Notes under the pieces: model-generated | What the model saw: only the letters and a program-made list of their open reading frames with translations | What the model was told of the DNA's origin: nothing | Databases searched by the model: none | In this document: in pieces, positions 7,760 through 16,079 of the stretch | Numbering within the stretch: position 1 is the first letter of the stretch | How the letters are laid out: the number at the start of each line of letters is the position of its first letter | Made by a program: the position numbers and the translations under genes | NCBI GenBank assembly: GCA_019636175.1 | Contig: JAHBYC010000001.1 | Location: 141,786-205,785 of the forward strand | DNA length: 64,000 nucleotides | Origin: Caulobacter sp. | GTDB taxonomy: Bacteria > Pseudomonadota > Alphaproteobacteria > Caulobacterales > Caulobacteraceae | Direction: 5' to 3'

Positions 7760-8755
7760 ATGGGGCCCGTCGGCCTCTACACTCACATCCAGGCCAACAA
7801 CCTTCGCTCGGCCCTGCTGCTGGCGGGGTTTCCGGTGCTGATGACCGGCCTGGTCTGGGCCCTGACCCTGGGACTGATGGGGGCCGGGGTCCTGCCGTCC
7901 ACCGGCAGCGTCGGCGGCGACTTCTCCCGCGCCGGCCACCTGCTCATCGTCTCCATTCCGCTGGCGGTGGTGGTTTCGGTCGTCTGGTTCACCATCGCCT
8001 ATTTCGCCAACCAGACCATCATCGACCTGGCCACCGGCGCCCGGCCGGTCTCACGCCGGGATGAACCCGAACTGTATAACCTGCTGGAAAACCTCTGCAT
8101 CTCGCGCGGCCTTCCGGCGCCGTCGCTGCGGATCATCGAGACCGACAGCCTGAACGCCTTCGCCACCGGCCTGAACCAGAAACAGTACAGCATCAGCGTG
8201 ACCCGGGGTCTGATCGACACCCTCGACCGTGACGAACTGGAAGCGGTGCTGGGCCATGAGCTGACCCACATCTTGAACCGCGACGTGCGGACCATGATCA
8301 TCGCCGCGGTGTTCGCCGGGATCATCACCCTGGTGACCGAAGTGGTGTTTCGCGGTCTGCGCTTTGGCCGCATCGGCGGCAATTCCGACCGCAACAAGGG
8401 GGCCGGGCTGCTGCTGGTCATCGCCTTCGCGGCCATGGCCGTGGGCTATGTGCTGGCCATCGTCATCCGCATGAGCCTGTCGCGCGCCCGGGAGTTCGTG
8501 GCCGACGCCGGCGCCGTCGAGCTGACCAAAAACCCTGACGCGATGATCTCTGCCCTGCGCAAGATCAGCGGCCATTCCCGGCTGGAGGGGCCGGACTCGG
8601 TCCGCGGCATGTTTCTGGAAAACCACCAGGAGGGGGTCATGGGCCTGTTCGCCACCCATCCGCCGATCGAGAAGCGGATCGAGGCCCTGGTGCGCTACGC
8701 CGGCGGGCGGGACTTTCCGGTCTCGCCGGCCGCCGCGGCCGGCCCCTGGGGCTGA
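7760..8755 (+). CDS. M48 family membrane metalloprotease (HtpX-like)
   Basis: The protein has 331 residues. The zinc motif is H166-E-L-T-H170 in AVLGHELTHI, with a likely third ligand in SLSRAREFVADAGAVELT. Membrane segments lie at about 18-40, 62-85, 175-195 and 210-232. HtpX-type enzymes degrade misfolded or damaged membrane proteins. The gene follows lemA by 9 bp, the usual pairing. Its last 61 bases overlap the end of bpt on the other strand, so the two mRNAs are complementary at their 3' ends. I left the symbol blank because LemA-linked M48 proteins form a separate branch from E. coli HtpX. Confidence 0.88.
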   Translation: MGPVGLYTHIQANNLRSALLLAGFPVLMTGLVWALTLGLMGAGVLPSTGSVGGDFSRAGHLLIVSIPLAVVVSVVWFTIAYFANQTIIDLATGARPVSRRDEPELYNLLENLCISRGLPAPSLRIIETDSLNAFATGLNQKQYSISVTRGLIDTLDRDELEAVLGHELTHILNRDVRTMIIAAVFAGIITLVTEVVFRGLRFGRIGGNSDRNKGAGLLLVIAFAAMAVGYVLAIVIRMSLSRAREFVADAGAVELTKNPDAMISALRKISGHSRLEGPDSVRGMFLENHQEGVMGLFATHPPIEKRIEALVRYAGGRDFPVSPAAAAGPWG

Positions 8756-9579
8756 GGCTCCTTGCGGCCCAGTTTGGGCATGTCAGGACCCTTCGCCGCG
8801 CGGTTGGCGTCCAGTTCGGCCTGCGCCCTCATGACCTCGCGGGCCGAAATCACGCCCCAGCCGCTTGGTCTCAGGATCTCCAGCGGCGAGAAGCGCACCT
8901 TGTAGGTCATCTTCTCGCTGCCCGGGACCCAGTAGCCGAGGTAGAGGTGCGGCAGGCCGTTCGTCGCAGCCTGGATCAGGTTGTCCAGCACGACGAAGGT
9001 GCCGAGGCTGCGACGCGCAAGGTCGGGATCGTAGAAGCTGTAGACCAGCGACAGTCCATCGCCCATGACGTCGATCAGCACACAGGCCAGCAGATCGCCG
9101 GGCCCCTGGTCCCTCGACGGCGTGCGATACTCGACAATGTGGGTGCGGACCGTGGTGTCCTCGACCATGGCCACATAGTCGGGCCAGCTCATCTCGGCCA
9201 TGCCGCCATCGGCGTGGCGGGTCAGCAGATAGCGGCGCAGGAGATCGAACTGCTCTGACGTCGCCTCGGCCTCGACCACATGCCGGCGAAGATCGGCGTT
9301 GCGGGCCAGGACCTTCCGTTCCGAGCGGCTGAGCTGATAGTCGGCCACGGGAATGCGCGCCGAGGTGCAGGCCGCACAGGTCTCGCAGGCCGGGCGATAG
9401 GCGATGTTCTGCGACCTGCGGAAACCGCTCTGGGTCAGGCTGTCATTGATCGCCGCGCCGTCGCCCTGGGGCAGGTGGGCAAAAACCTTTCGCTCCTCCC
9501 GCCCGGGCAGATAGGGGCAGGGCGACGCCGCCGTGAGGAAAAAGCGCATCCGGCCTGATGTCGGAAAGTGCTGCGTCAA
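8695..9579 (-). CDS. bpt: Aspartate/glutamate leucyltransferase (N-end rule)
   Basis: The protein has 294 residues. It has the CPYLPGREERKVF motif and the CETCAACTSARIPV cysteine cluster of the bacterial ATE1-like branch. Bpt transfers leucine from Leu-tRNA to proteins with N-terminal Asp or Glu, marking them for ClpAP via ClpS. The start is TTG at 9579, directly after an in-frame stop. It gives the family's usual N terminus MTQHFPT, so I trust the TTG start. The C-terminal tail after residue 260 is low complexity and overlaps the M48 protease gene. Confidence 0.92.
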   Translation of the reverse strand: MTQHFPTSGRMRFFLTAASPCPYLPGREERKVFAHLPQGDGAAINDSLTQSGFRRSQNIAYRPACETCAACTSARIPVADYQLSRSERKVLARNADLRRHVVEAEATSEQFDLLRRYLLTRHADGGMAEMSWPDYVAMVEDTTVRTHIVEYRTPSRDQGPGDLLACVLIDVMGDGLSLVYSFYDPDLARRSLGTFVVLDNLIQAATNGLPHLYLGYWVPGSEKMTYKVRFSPLEILRPSGWGVISAREVMRAQAELDANRAAKGPDMPKLGRKEPQPQGPAAAAGETGKSRPPA

Positions 9580-9664
9580 CTACTCGCCCGCCCGTCGGCA
9601 AACCCAACTTGAGAAAGGATTAGGGCCCATGGCCGCGTCCTTCGCAAGGGGCGCCGGACGCTCA

Positions 9665-10564
9665 TCAGCGATCCGGCGGAAGAACGGGGGCTTCCCGCAA
9701 CAGTATGATGGCGATGCGGCGGTTCCCCGCCAGCGTCGGGTCGTCGGGATAGAGGGGGTCGGAATTGGCCTTTCCGGACACCTGATAGATGCGGTCTTCC
9801 TGCACGCCGGCCCCTTGCAGGATCAGGCGGGCCTGATCGGCGCGGGCCGCCGAGAGCGACCAGTCGCCGGGGGACCGCGACCCGTCTGAATTGGCGCTGG
9901 TGTGGCCCGAGATGGTCACCCGGTTGGGCAGCTGGTTGATAATCTTGGCGACGGCCCGCAACAGGATGCGCGCCCGGTCATTGGGGGCGGCCATGCCCTC
10001 CTTGAACATCGATCGGCCTTCCTGGTCGACGAGCTGGATGCGCAGGCCCTCGGGCGTGATGTCGATCTGGATCTGTTTGGACAGTTCGGCCAGTTCGGGC
10101 ATGTCCTGCAGCGCCTGGCGCAGGCTCTGGGCGGCCGAGGCGAAGGAATCGGTTTCCCGCTTCTCCAGTTCCTTGCGCAGGGCTTCCTCGCTGGCGTCCT
10201 CGAGCTTGCCGTCGCCGTTGGCCGAGTCCTGCGAGCGTTCGGTCGGCTTGGATTCGGGGTTCTGGTCCTCGATGACGTCGCGTGATCCGCTGGCCTTGGC
10301 GCCGTCCTCGCCCAGAGCCGTTCCGCCGAGGATGCCGCCGGAACCGCTGGTGGTCTCCGAGACCGAGGCGGGGGCGAAGTAGTCGGCGATGCCGCGCTTC
10401 TGTTCGGGGCTGGTGGTGTTGATCAGCCACATCAGCAGGAAGAAGGCCATCATGGCGGTGACGAAGTCGGCATAGGCGACCTTCCAGGCGCCGCCGTGGT
10501 GACCCCCGCCGGAAACCTTCTTCACCTTCTTGATGAGGATCGGCCGGTCGCCCCCGATCGCCAT
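9665..10564 (-). CDS. motB: Flagellar motor stator protein MotB
   Basis: The protein has 299 residues. A basic N terminus precedes one membrane helix, WKVAYADFVTAMMAFFLLMW, in which D33 is the proton-carrying aspartate. A charged linker follows (residues about 60-150), then an OmpA/MotB peptidoglycan-binding domain with the TISGHTSANSD and LSAARADQA motifs. MotB anchors the stator to the cell wall and forms the proton channel with MotA. No motA is adjacent, which agrees with the separate motA and motB loci known in Caulobacter. The start ATG at 10564 follows GGGGA with good spacing. Confidence 0.95.
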   Translation of the reverse strand: MAIGGDRPILIKKVKKVSGGGHHGGAWKVAYADFVTAMMAFFLLMWLINTTSPEQKRGIADYFAPASVSETTSGSGGILGGTALGEDGAKASGSRDVIEDQNPESKPTERSQDSANGDGKLEDASEEALRKELEKRETDSFASAAQSLRQALQDMPELAELSKQIQIDITPEGLRIQLVDQEGRSMFKEGMAAPNDRARILLRAVAKIINQLPNRVTISGHTSANSDGSRSPGDWSLSAARADQARLILQGAGVQEDRIYQVSGKANSDPLYPDDPTLAGNRRIAIILLREAPVLPPDR

Positions 10565-10655
10565 ATGAATCCCCGCTTAACCGTAAACTGCCCCAACCTC
10601 GCCGTGGTGCGTTAAGATGGCGTTTCAAATTTCGCCGCCGCAGGATTCTCCCGTC

Positions 10656-11519
10656 ATGAAAGTCGCGTTCGTTGGTCTTGGGGTCATGGGTTTTCCAATG
10701 GCTGGGCATCTGGCCCGGGCCGGACATGAGGTCAGCGTGTTCAACCGCTCGCCGCAGAAGGCCAGACGGTGGGTCGAGACCCATGGCGGTCGGACGGCGG
10801 CGAGCCTCAATGAGGTTGTCCATGGCGCCGAACTGGTCGCCCTTTGCGTCGGCAAGGACGACGACGTGCGGGCGGTGGTCGCCGACATCCTCGATTCCAT
10901 GGCCCTGGGCGGAATCATCGTCGATCACACCACCACCTCGGCGACGCTGGCCCGGGAGATGGCGGACATGGCGGAGGCCTCTGGCCGCTGGTTCCTGGAT
11001 GCGCCGGTCAGCGGCGGCCAGGCGGGCGCCGAGAACGGTCAGCTGACGGTGATGGTCGGCGGGGATGAGGAGGCCCTGGCCCGCGCCGAGCCGGTGATCG
11101 GCGCCTATGCCAAGGCCATCAAGCGCATCGGCGGTTCCGGTCACGGCCAGCTGGCCAAGATGGCCAACCAGATCGCCATCGCCGGCGTGGTTCAGGGGCT
11201 GGCCGAAGCGGTGCATTTCTGCGGCAAGGCGGGTGTCGATCCTCAGGCGGTGGTGGAGGCCATCAGCAAGGGCGCCGCGCAATCCTGGCAGATGGACAAT
11301 CGCTGGGCGACGATGGTGCAGGGCAAATTCGACTTCGGCTTCGCCGTCGACTGGATGCGCAAGGACCTCGGCCTGGTGCTGGACGAGGCGGCGGCGCGGG
11401 GCGCGACCCTGGAGATGACGAAGCTGGTCGACGGCTACTATGCCGAGGTGCAGGCCATGGGCGGCAATCGATGGGATACCTCGAGCCTGGTGGCGCGGTT
11501 GGACAAGGATCGAAACTAG
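10656..11519 (+). CDS. NAD(P)-dependent beta-hydroxyacid dehydrogenase
   Basis: The protein has 287 residues. The N-terminal Rossmann motif is VAFVGLGVMGFPMAGHLARAG, the substrate motif DAPVSGGQAGAENGQL, and the catalytic lysine region GSGHGQLAKMANQI. This is the 3-hydroxyisobutyrate/tartronate-semialdehyde reductase superfamily. Substrates in the family include 3-hydroxyisobutyrate, tartronate semialdehyde and succinic semialdehyde, and I cannot choose among them. I take the ATG at 10656 because it begins directly with the cofactor strand; a start at 10617 would add 13 unrelated residues. The gene is divergent from motB. Confidence 0.85.
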   Translation: MKVAFVGLGVMGFPMAGHLARAGHEVSVFNRSPQKARRWVETHGGRTAASLNEVVHGAELVALCVGKDDDVRAVVADILDSMALGGIIVDHTTTSATLAREMADMAEASGRWFLDAPVSGGQAGAENGQLTVMVGGDEEALARAEPVIGAYAKAIKRIGGSGHGQLAKMANQIAIAGVVQGLAEAVHFCGKAGVDPQAVVEAISKGAAQSWQMDNRWATMVQGKFDFGFAVDWMRKDLGLVLDEAAARGATLEMTKLVDGYYAEVQAMGGNRWDTSSLVARLDKDRN

Positions 11520-11585
11520 GCGGTCCCTCGACAGCGCCCCGTACTGAATGTTACAAGTGTCATCCAGGCGTCAGAGGGTGGCGCG

Positions 11586-11963
11586 ATGATTGGTATCGTC
11601 CTGGTCTTTCTCGCGGCTCCAGAGCCATACCTGCTTGCTGCCAGCGACGTAGTCTGGGAGCGCAAACCTGCTGGCGCTGAGGTGGATCTGGTGATCCCCA
11701 GATCCCGGGTCACATGGGCCGGAGCCTTCAAGTTGTATTGCACGGTCGGCCATGACGGATGGCTCAAGGATTGCTTTGTCGCTCAAACGCCTGGCGGACC
11801 GCCCGCTCCTGAGTGGGGGGTCAATTTCGCACGCTATTTCAGGGTGGCGCCCCGAACTCGCAGCGGGCTGCGGACGGAGGGGCGGACCGTGGCAATGACG
11901 ATCAAAATCGAGACGGCGGACGAGCAATTTGAGGCCGGGGAAGGGAACGCCCCCGATCCGTAG
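11586..11963 (+). CDS. Small exported protein with TonB C-terminal-like domain
   Basis: The protein has 125 residues with a short hydrophobic N terminus (IGIVLVFLAAPEPYLLAA). The rest resembles the TonB C-terminal fold: VTWAGAFKLYCTVGHDGWLKDC, a loop, an ARYFRVAPRTRSGLRTEG segment and a final strand VAMTIKIE. There is no proline-rich spacer or ExbD-binding anchor, so it is not a working TonB. Caulobacterales carry many such orphan domains of unknown role. The region is less GC-rich than its neighbours. The family link is by pattern only. Confidence 0.6.
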   Translation: MIGIVLVFLAAPEPYLLAASDVVWERKPAGAEVDLVIPRSRVTWAGAFKLYCTVGHDGWLKDCFVAQTPGGPPAPEWGVNFARYFRVAPRTRSGLRTEGRTVAMTIKIETADEQFEAGEGNAPDP

Positions 11964-11999
11964 GCGTCTTCATCGTTGGATGAATGAATGGAGACCACA

Positions 12000-12611
12000 A
12001 TGCCCCTGCGCGCCTTACCCCTCAATTGCACGCTCAAGCGCGTTGGTGACAGCTCTACCGACGCCATGCTTGCTCTGCTCGCCGAGAAATTCGAGCGGAA
12101 CGACGTTGAAGTCGCCGAGACGATCCGCATCGCGGAGCACAACATCCTCCCCGGTGTGACGTCCGATGAAGGGGAGGGCGACGACTGGCCGGCAATCCGG
12201 GAACGGGTTCTCGCCGCCGATATTCTCCTGTTCGGCACGCCTATCTGGATGGGCCAGCCCAGCAGCGTCGCCAAACGCGTGCTCGAGCGCATGGACGCCT
12301 TCCTGGGGGAGACCGATGACGCGGGCCGCATGCCGTCCTACGGCAAGGTCGCGGTCTGCGCGGTAGTGGGAAATGAAGACGGGGCCCATGCCGTCTCGTC
12401 CCAGGTCTTTCAGGCCTTGAACGATGTCGGCTGGACGATCCCCGCGATCGCCGCCTGCTATTGGGTTGGGGAGGCTATGGGGTCCACCGATTTCAAGGAT
12501 CTGAAATCGACGCCCGAGGCGGTCTCGAAGACCGCCGCCATGGTCGCCGACAACGCCGCGCATCTGGCGGGCCTGCTCAAGGCCAGGCCCTTTGCCGGGC
12601 ATGCCTCGTAA
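12000..12611 (+). CDS. Flavodoxin-like NAD(P)H-dependent FMN reductase family protein
   Basis: The protein has 203 residues with a flavodoxin fold: an N-terminal strand, then ADILLFGTPIWMGQPSSVAK as the FMN-loop region, and VAVCAVVGNEDGAHAVSSQV as a second binding loop. This is the family of NADPH-dependent FMN reductases and multimeric flavodoxins. The usual T/S-x-T-G phosphate loop is blurred (GDSSTDAML). The start at 12000 has GGAG six bases upstream; an ATG at 11988 lacks such a site. The gene converges on a HAD phosphatase gene, with a hairpin between. Confidence 0.75.
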   Translation: MPLRALPLNCTLKRVGDSSTDAMLALLAEKFERNDVEVAETIRIAEHNILPGVTSDEGEGDDWPAIRERVLAADILLFGTPIWMGQPSSVAKRVLERMDAFLGETDDAGRMPSYGKVAVCAVVGNEDGAHAVSSQVFQALNDVGWTIPAIAACYWVGEAMGSTDFKDLKSTPEAVSKTAAMVADNAAHLAGLLKARPFAGHAS

Positions 12612-12627
12612 GACGAGATGTCATGGG

Positions 12628-12648
12628 CGCTGACCAATACGGTCAGCG
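12628..12648. terminator. Bidirectional hairpin between convergent genes
   Basis: CGCTGACC, a 5-base AATAC loop and GGTCAGCG form a perfect 8-bp stem exactly between the stop codons of the flavodoxin-like gene and the HAD gene. There is no U tract on either side, so it may act with Rho or simply block 3' decay. Confidence 0.55.
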
Positions 12649-12651
12649 ATC

Positions 12652-13314
12652 TCAGTCCAGCAGCCGCCGGCGAATCGCCGGTTCCATCTCCGCCCAGTCG
12701 TCGGCCCAGTGGTGTCGATCCGGTACGGTCGGCGCGAAGGGACGCAGGCGCTCGTCGGCGATCATCTGGAAGCGCAGGACGTCCGGGGCGTCCTCGGCAA
12801 CGGATTCCAGGTTGGGCAGCAGGTCATCGATGAAACCGGCCTTGCCGCTGGTCCGCGCCGCCAGGTCCCTGACGATCGGGCCCTTGAGGCCGGAGTTGAT
12901 GATCATCGGATAGTCCATGCCATGGAAGGTCAGCCAGCCGGAGCGGGCGTCGCGGCCGTGGTCCGGGGCGTTGGTCAAGATGATGATGCTCATCTCCAGC
13001 GACAGGGCTTCCAGCGCGGCCGCCGCGCCATCCACGGGGTCCAGGTCGTCGGCGCCATGCAGGAAGAAGTCGTCGAACAGCTGCTTGCCCCTGGTCATGT
13101 CGAGCGGCGCGCCGGTGTCGGCGTGATAGACGTTCTGGAACAGCGCGAACTTGTCGATCCGCATCTCGTAGCCGTGGCGACCGACGAAACGCTCGAAACC
13201 CTGCATGAAGTGGGCGAGCACCTCATCGACATCGACGATCAGCAATGGCCGCTTGGGATCAACCGGAACGGCGCGGGCGGCCTCGGCGGGCGAGAGGATG
13301 TGAAGCTGGGTCAA
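12652..13314 (-). CDS. HAD-superfamily hydrolase
   Basis: From a TTG at 13314 this is a 220-residue protein beginning LTQLHILSP. Motif I is LLIVDVDEVLAHF with both aspartates, motif II is IIILTNAPDH with threonine, and the late motif is KAGFIDDLLPN with paired aspartates. It is therefore probably an active phosphatase of the haloacid dehalogenase superfamily; the substrate is unknown. The frame is open to 13371, but those residues look non-conserved and would eat into the divK control region, so I prefer 13314. The start remains uncertain. Confidence 0.75.
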   Translation of the reverse strand: MTQLHILSPAEAARAVPVDPKRPLLIVDVDEVLAHFMQGFERFVGRHGYEMRIDKFALFQNVYHADTGAPLDMTRGKQLFDDFFLHGADDLDPVDGAAAALEALSLEMSIIILTNAPDHGRDARSGWLTFHGMDYPMIINSGLKGPIVRDLAARTSGKAGFIDDLLPNLESVAEDAPDVLRFQMIADERLRPFAPTVPDRHHWADDWAEMEPAIRRRLLD

Positions 13315-13415
13315 GATTAGCTCAGGCTTAAGGATATTCGTGGCATCTGGCGCTCGACAAACGCAACGCACCCGAGTCTTTTTCAGCAGGCCGTATGGTC
13401 GAGGTCGAACACTTC

Positions 13416-13781
13416 ATGGCGAAGAAAGTCCTCATCGTCGAGGATAACGAGCTCAACATGAAGCTCTTCCACGACCTGCTTGACGCTCAGGGCTATGAAA
13501 CCCTTCAGACGCGCGAGGGTCTGTCGGCCCTGTCGCTGGCCCGCGAGCATCGGCCCGACCTCATTCTGATGGATATCCAGTTGCCGGAAATCTCCGGGCT
13601 GGAAGTGACCAAGTGGCTGAAGGAAGACGACGACCTTTCGCACATCCCGGTGGTGGCCGTGACCGCCTTCGCCATGAAGGGCGATGAGGAGCGGATTCGC
13701 GAGGGCGGCTGCGAGGCCTATATTTCCAAACCGATTTCGGTGTCCCACTTCCTGGACACCATCCGCCGCTTGCTGGAGTAG
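13416..13781 (+). CDS. divK: Single-domain response regulator DivK
   Basis: This 121-residue lone receiver domain has the phosphoacceptor D53 ([10 protein letters not shown]), acidic pocket E9-D10, the switch threonine in [11 protein letters not shown] and K in ISKPIS. By memory it is almost identical to Caulobacter DivK. DivK is phosphorylated by DivJ and dephosphorylated by PleC. At the new-pole/stalked transition it acts through DivL and CckA to lower CtrA activity. The start at 13416 gives the family N terminus [14 protein letters not shown]. The gene is followed by pleD after 4 bp, the known divK-pleD operon. Confidence 0.97.
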   Translation: MAKKVLIVEDNELNMKLFHDLLDAQGYETLQTREGLSALSLAREHRPDLILMDIQLPEISGLEVTKWLKEDDDLSHIPVVAVTAFAMKGDEERIREGGCEAYISKPISVSHFLDTIRRLLE

Positions 13782-13785
13782 GGCG

Positions 13786-15150
13786 ATGAGTGCGCGCATC
13801 CTGGTTGTCGACGACATCGAAGCCAACGTCCGCCTGCTCGAGGCCAAGCTGACGGCGGAATACTATGACGTCCTGACCGCCTGCGACGGCCCCACCGCCC
13901 TGGCGATCGCCGCCGCCGAAAAGCCCGACATCATCCTGCTCGACATCATGATGCCGGGAATGGACGGGTTTCAGGTCTGCCGCCGGCTGAAGGATGATCC
14001 GGAGACCCGGCATATCCCCGTCGTTCTGGTCACGGCCCTCGACGGCCGGGGCGACCGGATTCAGGGGCTGGAGGCCGGCGCCGACGAATTCCTGACCAAG
14101 CCCATTGATGACGTCATGCTGTTCGCCCGGGTGCGCAGCCTGACCCGTCTGAAGCTGGTCATCGACGAACTGCGCCAGCGCGAGGCGTCCGGCCGCCGCA
14201 TGGGCGTCATCGCCGGGGCCGCGTCGCGGCTCGGCGGTTCCGGAGGCCGCATACTGGTGGTCGACGACAACGAGCGTCAGAGCCAGCGGGTGGTCGCCGA
14301 GCTGGGCGTCGAGCATCGCCCGGTGGTCGAGACCGATCCCGAGAAGGCCCTGGTCACCGCCCGCGGACCGGTCGACATGGTCATCGTCAACGCCTCGGCC
14401 CGCGGCTTCGACGGTCTGCGCTTCTGCGCCTCGCTGCGGTCGGACGAGGCCACCCGGCATCTGTCGATCCTGGTCATCGTCGATCCCGATGATCGTCCCC
14501 GTCTGGTCAAGGCGCTGGAGGTCGGCGTCAACGACCTCCTGACCCGTCCGATCGACCCGCAGGAGCTTTCGGCCCGCTGCCGGACCCAGATCAAGCGCAA
14601 GCGCTACACCGACTTCCTGCGCCAGAACCTCGACCATTCGCTGGAGCTGGCGGTTACCGATCAACTCACCGGCCTGCACAATCGGCGTTACATGGAAGGC
14701 CAGCTGAGCGCCCTGGTGAAGCGCGCCAGCATGGGCGGCGACCCGGTCGCGGCCCTGATGATCGATATCGACCACTTCAAGAAGATCAACGACAGCTTCG
14801 GCCATGACGTCGGCGACGAGGTGCTGCGGGAATTCGGCATCCGCCTGGCCTCCAATGTGCGGGCCGTCGATCTGCCCTGCCGCTACGGCGGGGAGGAATT
14901 CACCGTCATCATGCCCGACACCCGGCTTGAGGACGCGCAGCGAATCGCCGAGCGAATCCGGCTGCATGTTGCCGGCTCGCCCTTCCGCGTGGCCGGCGGC
15001 GCCGAACTGTTGACGGTGACCATTTCCATCGGGGTCGCCTGCACCGTGACCGACCTCGACACGCCCGAGACCCTGCTCAAACGGGCGGACAGCGCGGTGT
15101 ATGAGGCCAAGCACGCCGGGCGGAACAGGGTCGTCGCCAAGGCCGCCTGA
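13786..15150 (+). CDS. pleD: Diguanylate cyclase response regulator PleD
   Basis: The protein has 454 residues. Receiver 1 has D53. Receiver 2 (about 153-270) is an adaptor with GRILVVDDNERQ. The GGDEF domain has GGEEF at 368-372 and the inhibitory RxxD site R359-A-V-D362. All positions match Caulobacter PleD as I know it. PleC/DivJ phosphorylation drives dimerisation and c-di-GMP synthesis at the stalked pole, leading to flagellum loss and stalk growth. The gene is probably translated from the divK mRNA. Confidence 0.97.
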   Translation: MSARILVVDDIEANVRLLEAKLTAEYYDVLTACDGPTALAIAAAEKPDIILLDIMMPGMDGFQVCRRLKDDPETRHIPVVLVTALDGRGDRIQGLEAGADEFLTKPIDDVMLFARVRSLTRLKLVIDELRQREASGRRMGVIAGAASRLGGSGGRILVVDDNERQSQRVVAELGVEHRPVVETDPEKALVTARGPVDMVIVNASARGFDGLRFCASLRSDEATRHLSILVIVDPDDRPRLVKALEVGVNDLLTRPIDPQELSARCRTQIKRKRYTDFLRQNLDHSLELAVTDQLTGLHNRRYMEGQLSALVKRASMGGDPVAALMIDIDHFKKINDSFGHDVGDEVLREFGIRLASNVRAVDLPCRYGGEEFTVIMPDTRLEDAQRIAERIRLHVAGSPFRVAGGAELLTVTISIGVACTVTDLDTPETLLKRADSAVYEAKHAGRNRVVAKAA

Positions 15151-15158
15151 CAGCGGCC
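15141..15158 (+). terminator. Hairpin spanning the pleD stop codon
   Basis: GGCCGC and GCGGCC pair perfectly around a 6-base loop that contains the pleD TGA. No U tract follows. It may mark the end of the divK-pleD mRNA or protect it. A second small dyad, CTCAA-A-TTGAG, lies 15 bases further at 15174-15184 and could be an operator for the next gene. Confidence 0.4.
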
Positions 15159-15297
15159 GACAAAGATTCATCACTCAAATTGAGTATGGGGGCTTCCCTA
15201 AGTTACCGGCTGGTCTACAGAAGGACTAGGCGTGCGACTCCCTCGATAGTTGAGACCGTTGTTCGCCGAAAGTGAAGGTTGGTCGGGGGCGACAGCT

Positions 15298-15705
15298 ATG
15301 GATTTGCGTAGACGATCCGCCTGGATCGCGATGGGGGTCGCGCCGCTGGTTCTGGGGCAGGCTCTGGTTCGGCAGGTGGTTCACGGCGTCTGGTGGCCGT
15401 TCTGGGTGGACGATGTCATCGTCTCGATCCTGCTGGCGGTTTGCGGCTGGCTGATCATCGCCGAAACCACCAGCACAAGGGCGCGGATGCTCAGCGCCGC
15501 CTGGGGCGCGACCCTGATCGTCATCTGGGGATCGACCTTCCGACATGTCGGCTCTCTGCCTGCTGATCGCGAGGTCTATGCGCCGCATCTGACCCTGATC
15601 ACCATGGTGATGGTCATCCTGCTCGGGGTGTCCGCCCTTGGTCTGGCGCTCAGCTTGCCAACCACCAAGAAGCCGTTCATCGGCACCCGCCCGCCGAAGG
15701 ACTGA
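15298..15705 (+). CDS. Small four-helix membrane protein, unknown function
   Basis: The protein has 135 residues: a basic start (MDLRRRS), four hydrophobic segments at about 8-24, 35-53, 64-82 and 98-120, and a charged tail. No family is recognised. I chose the ATG at 15298, preceded by GGTCGGGGGCGACAG; a TTG at 15250 would add 16 polar residues. The gene stands alone between pleD and the convergent rpmG and shares a bidirectional hairpin with rpmG. Confidence 0.6.
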   Translation: MDLRRRSAWIAMGVAPLVLGQALVRQVVHGVWWPFWVDDVIVSILLAVCGWLIIAETTSTRARMLSAAWGATLIVIWGSTFRHVGSLPADREVYAPHLTLITMVMVILLGVSALGLALSLPTTKKPFIGTRPPKD

Positions 15706-15737
15706 GACAGCGCCGACGCGCTGTCCCCCAAAGCAAG

Positions 15738-15761
15738 ACGCCCGGCCTTGCGGCCGGGCGT
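15738..15761. terminator. Strong bidirectional terminator hairpin
   Basis: ACGCCCGGCC, a TTGC loop and GGCCGGGCGT form a perfect 10-bp stem. It lies 27 bases past the rpmG stop on the minus strand and 33 bases past the membrane-protein stop on the plus strand. The flanks carry only short T runs (CTTGCTTT on the minus side). The position fits shared termination of two convergent genes. Confidence 0.75.
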
Positions 15762-15787
15762 TCGGTTATCAGGCAGGGCTCTGAAGC

Positions 15788-15955
15788 CTACTTGATCTTG
15801 CCTTCCTTGAACTCGACATGCTTACGCACGACGGGATCGTATTTCTTCAGGACCATCTTCTCGGTCTTGGTGCGGGCGTTCTTCTTGGTGACGTAGAAGA
15901 AGCCGGTGTCCGCCGTGGAGTTCAGGCGGATCTTGATGGAAGCCGGTTTGGCCAT
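15788..15955 (-). CDS. rpmG: 50S ribosomal protein L33
   Basis: The 55-residue protein starts [20 protein letters not shown] and ends VEFKEGKIK, the standard L33 of the alphaproteobacterial type. The CxxC zinc motifs are absent, as is common in this form. It is a component of the large subunit near the E site. It has its own promoter just upstream (16001-16028) and a hairpin terminator downstream, so it is probably a one-gene transcript. It lies near pleD/divK, an arrangement also known from other alphaproteobacteria. Confidence 0.95.
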   Translation of the reverse strand: MAKPASIKIRLNSTADTGFFYVTKKNARTKTEKMVLKKYDPVVRKHVEFKEGKIK

Positions 15956-16000
15956 AGCAATATCCTCATGGCCGCAGGGCCGAATTCTCGCGAGGCGCGG

Positions 16001-16028
16001 AACATACGCATCGATGGCCGGAAGTCAA
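16001..16028 (-). promoter_or_regulatory. Sigma-70 type promoter of rpmG
   Basis: On the minus strand TTGACT (16028-16023) is followed after 16 bp by TATGTT (16006-16001). The predicted start is near 15994, leaving a leader of about 40 bases before the rpmG ATG with a GAGG ribosome-binding site. The rpsD promoter in this window has the same TTGACT element. Confidence 0.6.
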
Positions 16029-16079
16029 CGGCCGTTGGGACATTGCGTGCCGGGGTCCGAAGAGACGAAGCGGCGAACG

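Noticed and set aside
10565-10655. Possible CtrA site in the motB promoter
   Set aside because: Two TTAA words are present (10577-10580 and 10613-10616), but their distance is far from seven bases.
13315-13415. Possible CtrA binding site in front of divK
   Set aside because: Only one TTAA half-site (13328-13331) is present; the TTAA-N7-TTAA arrangement is missing.
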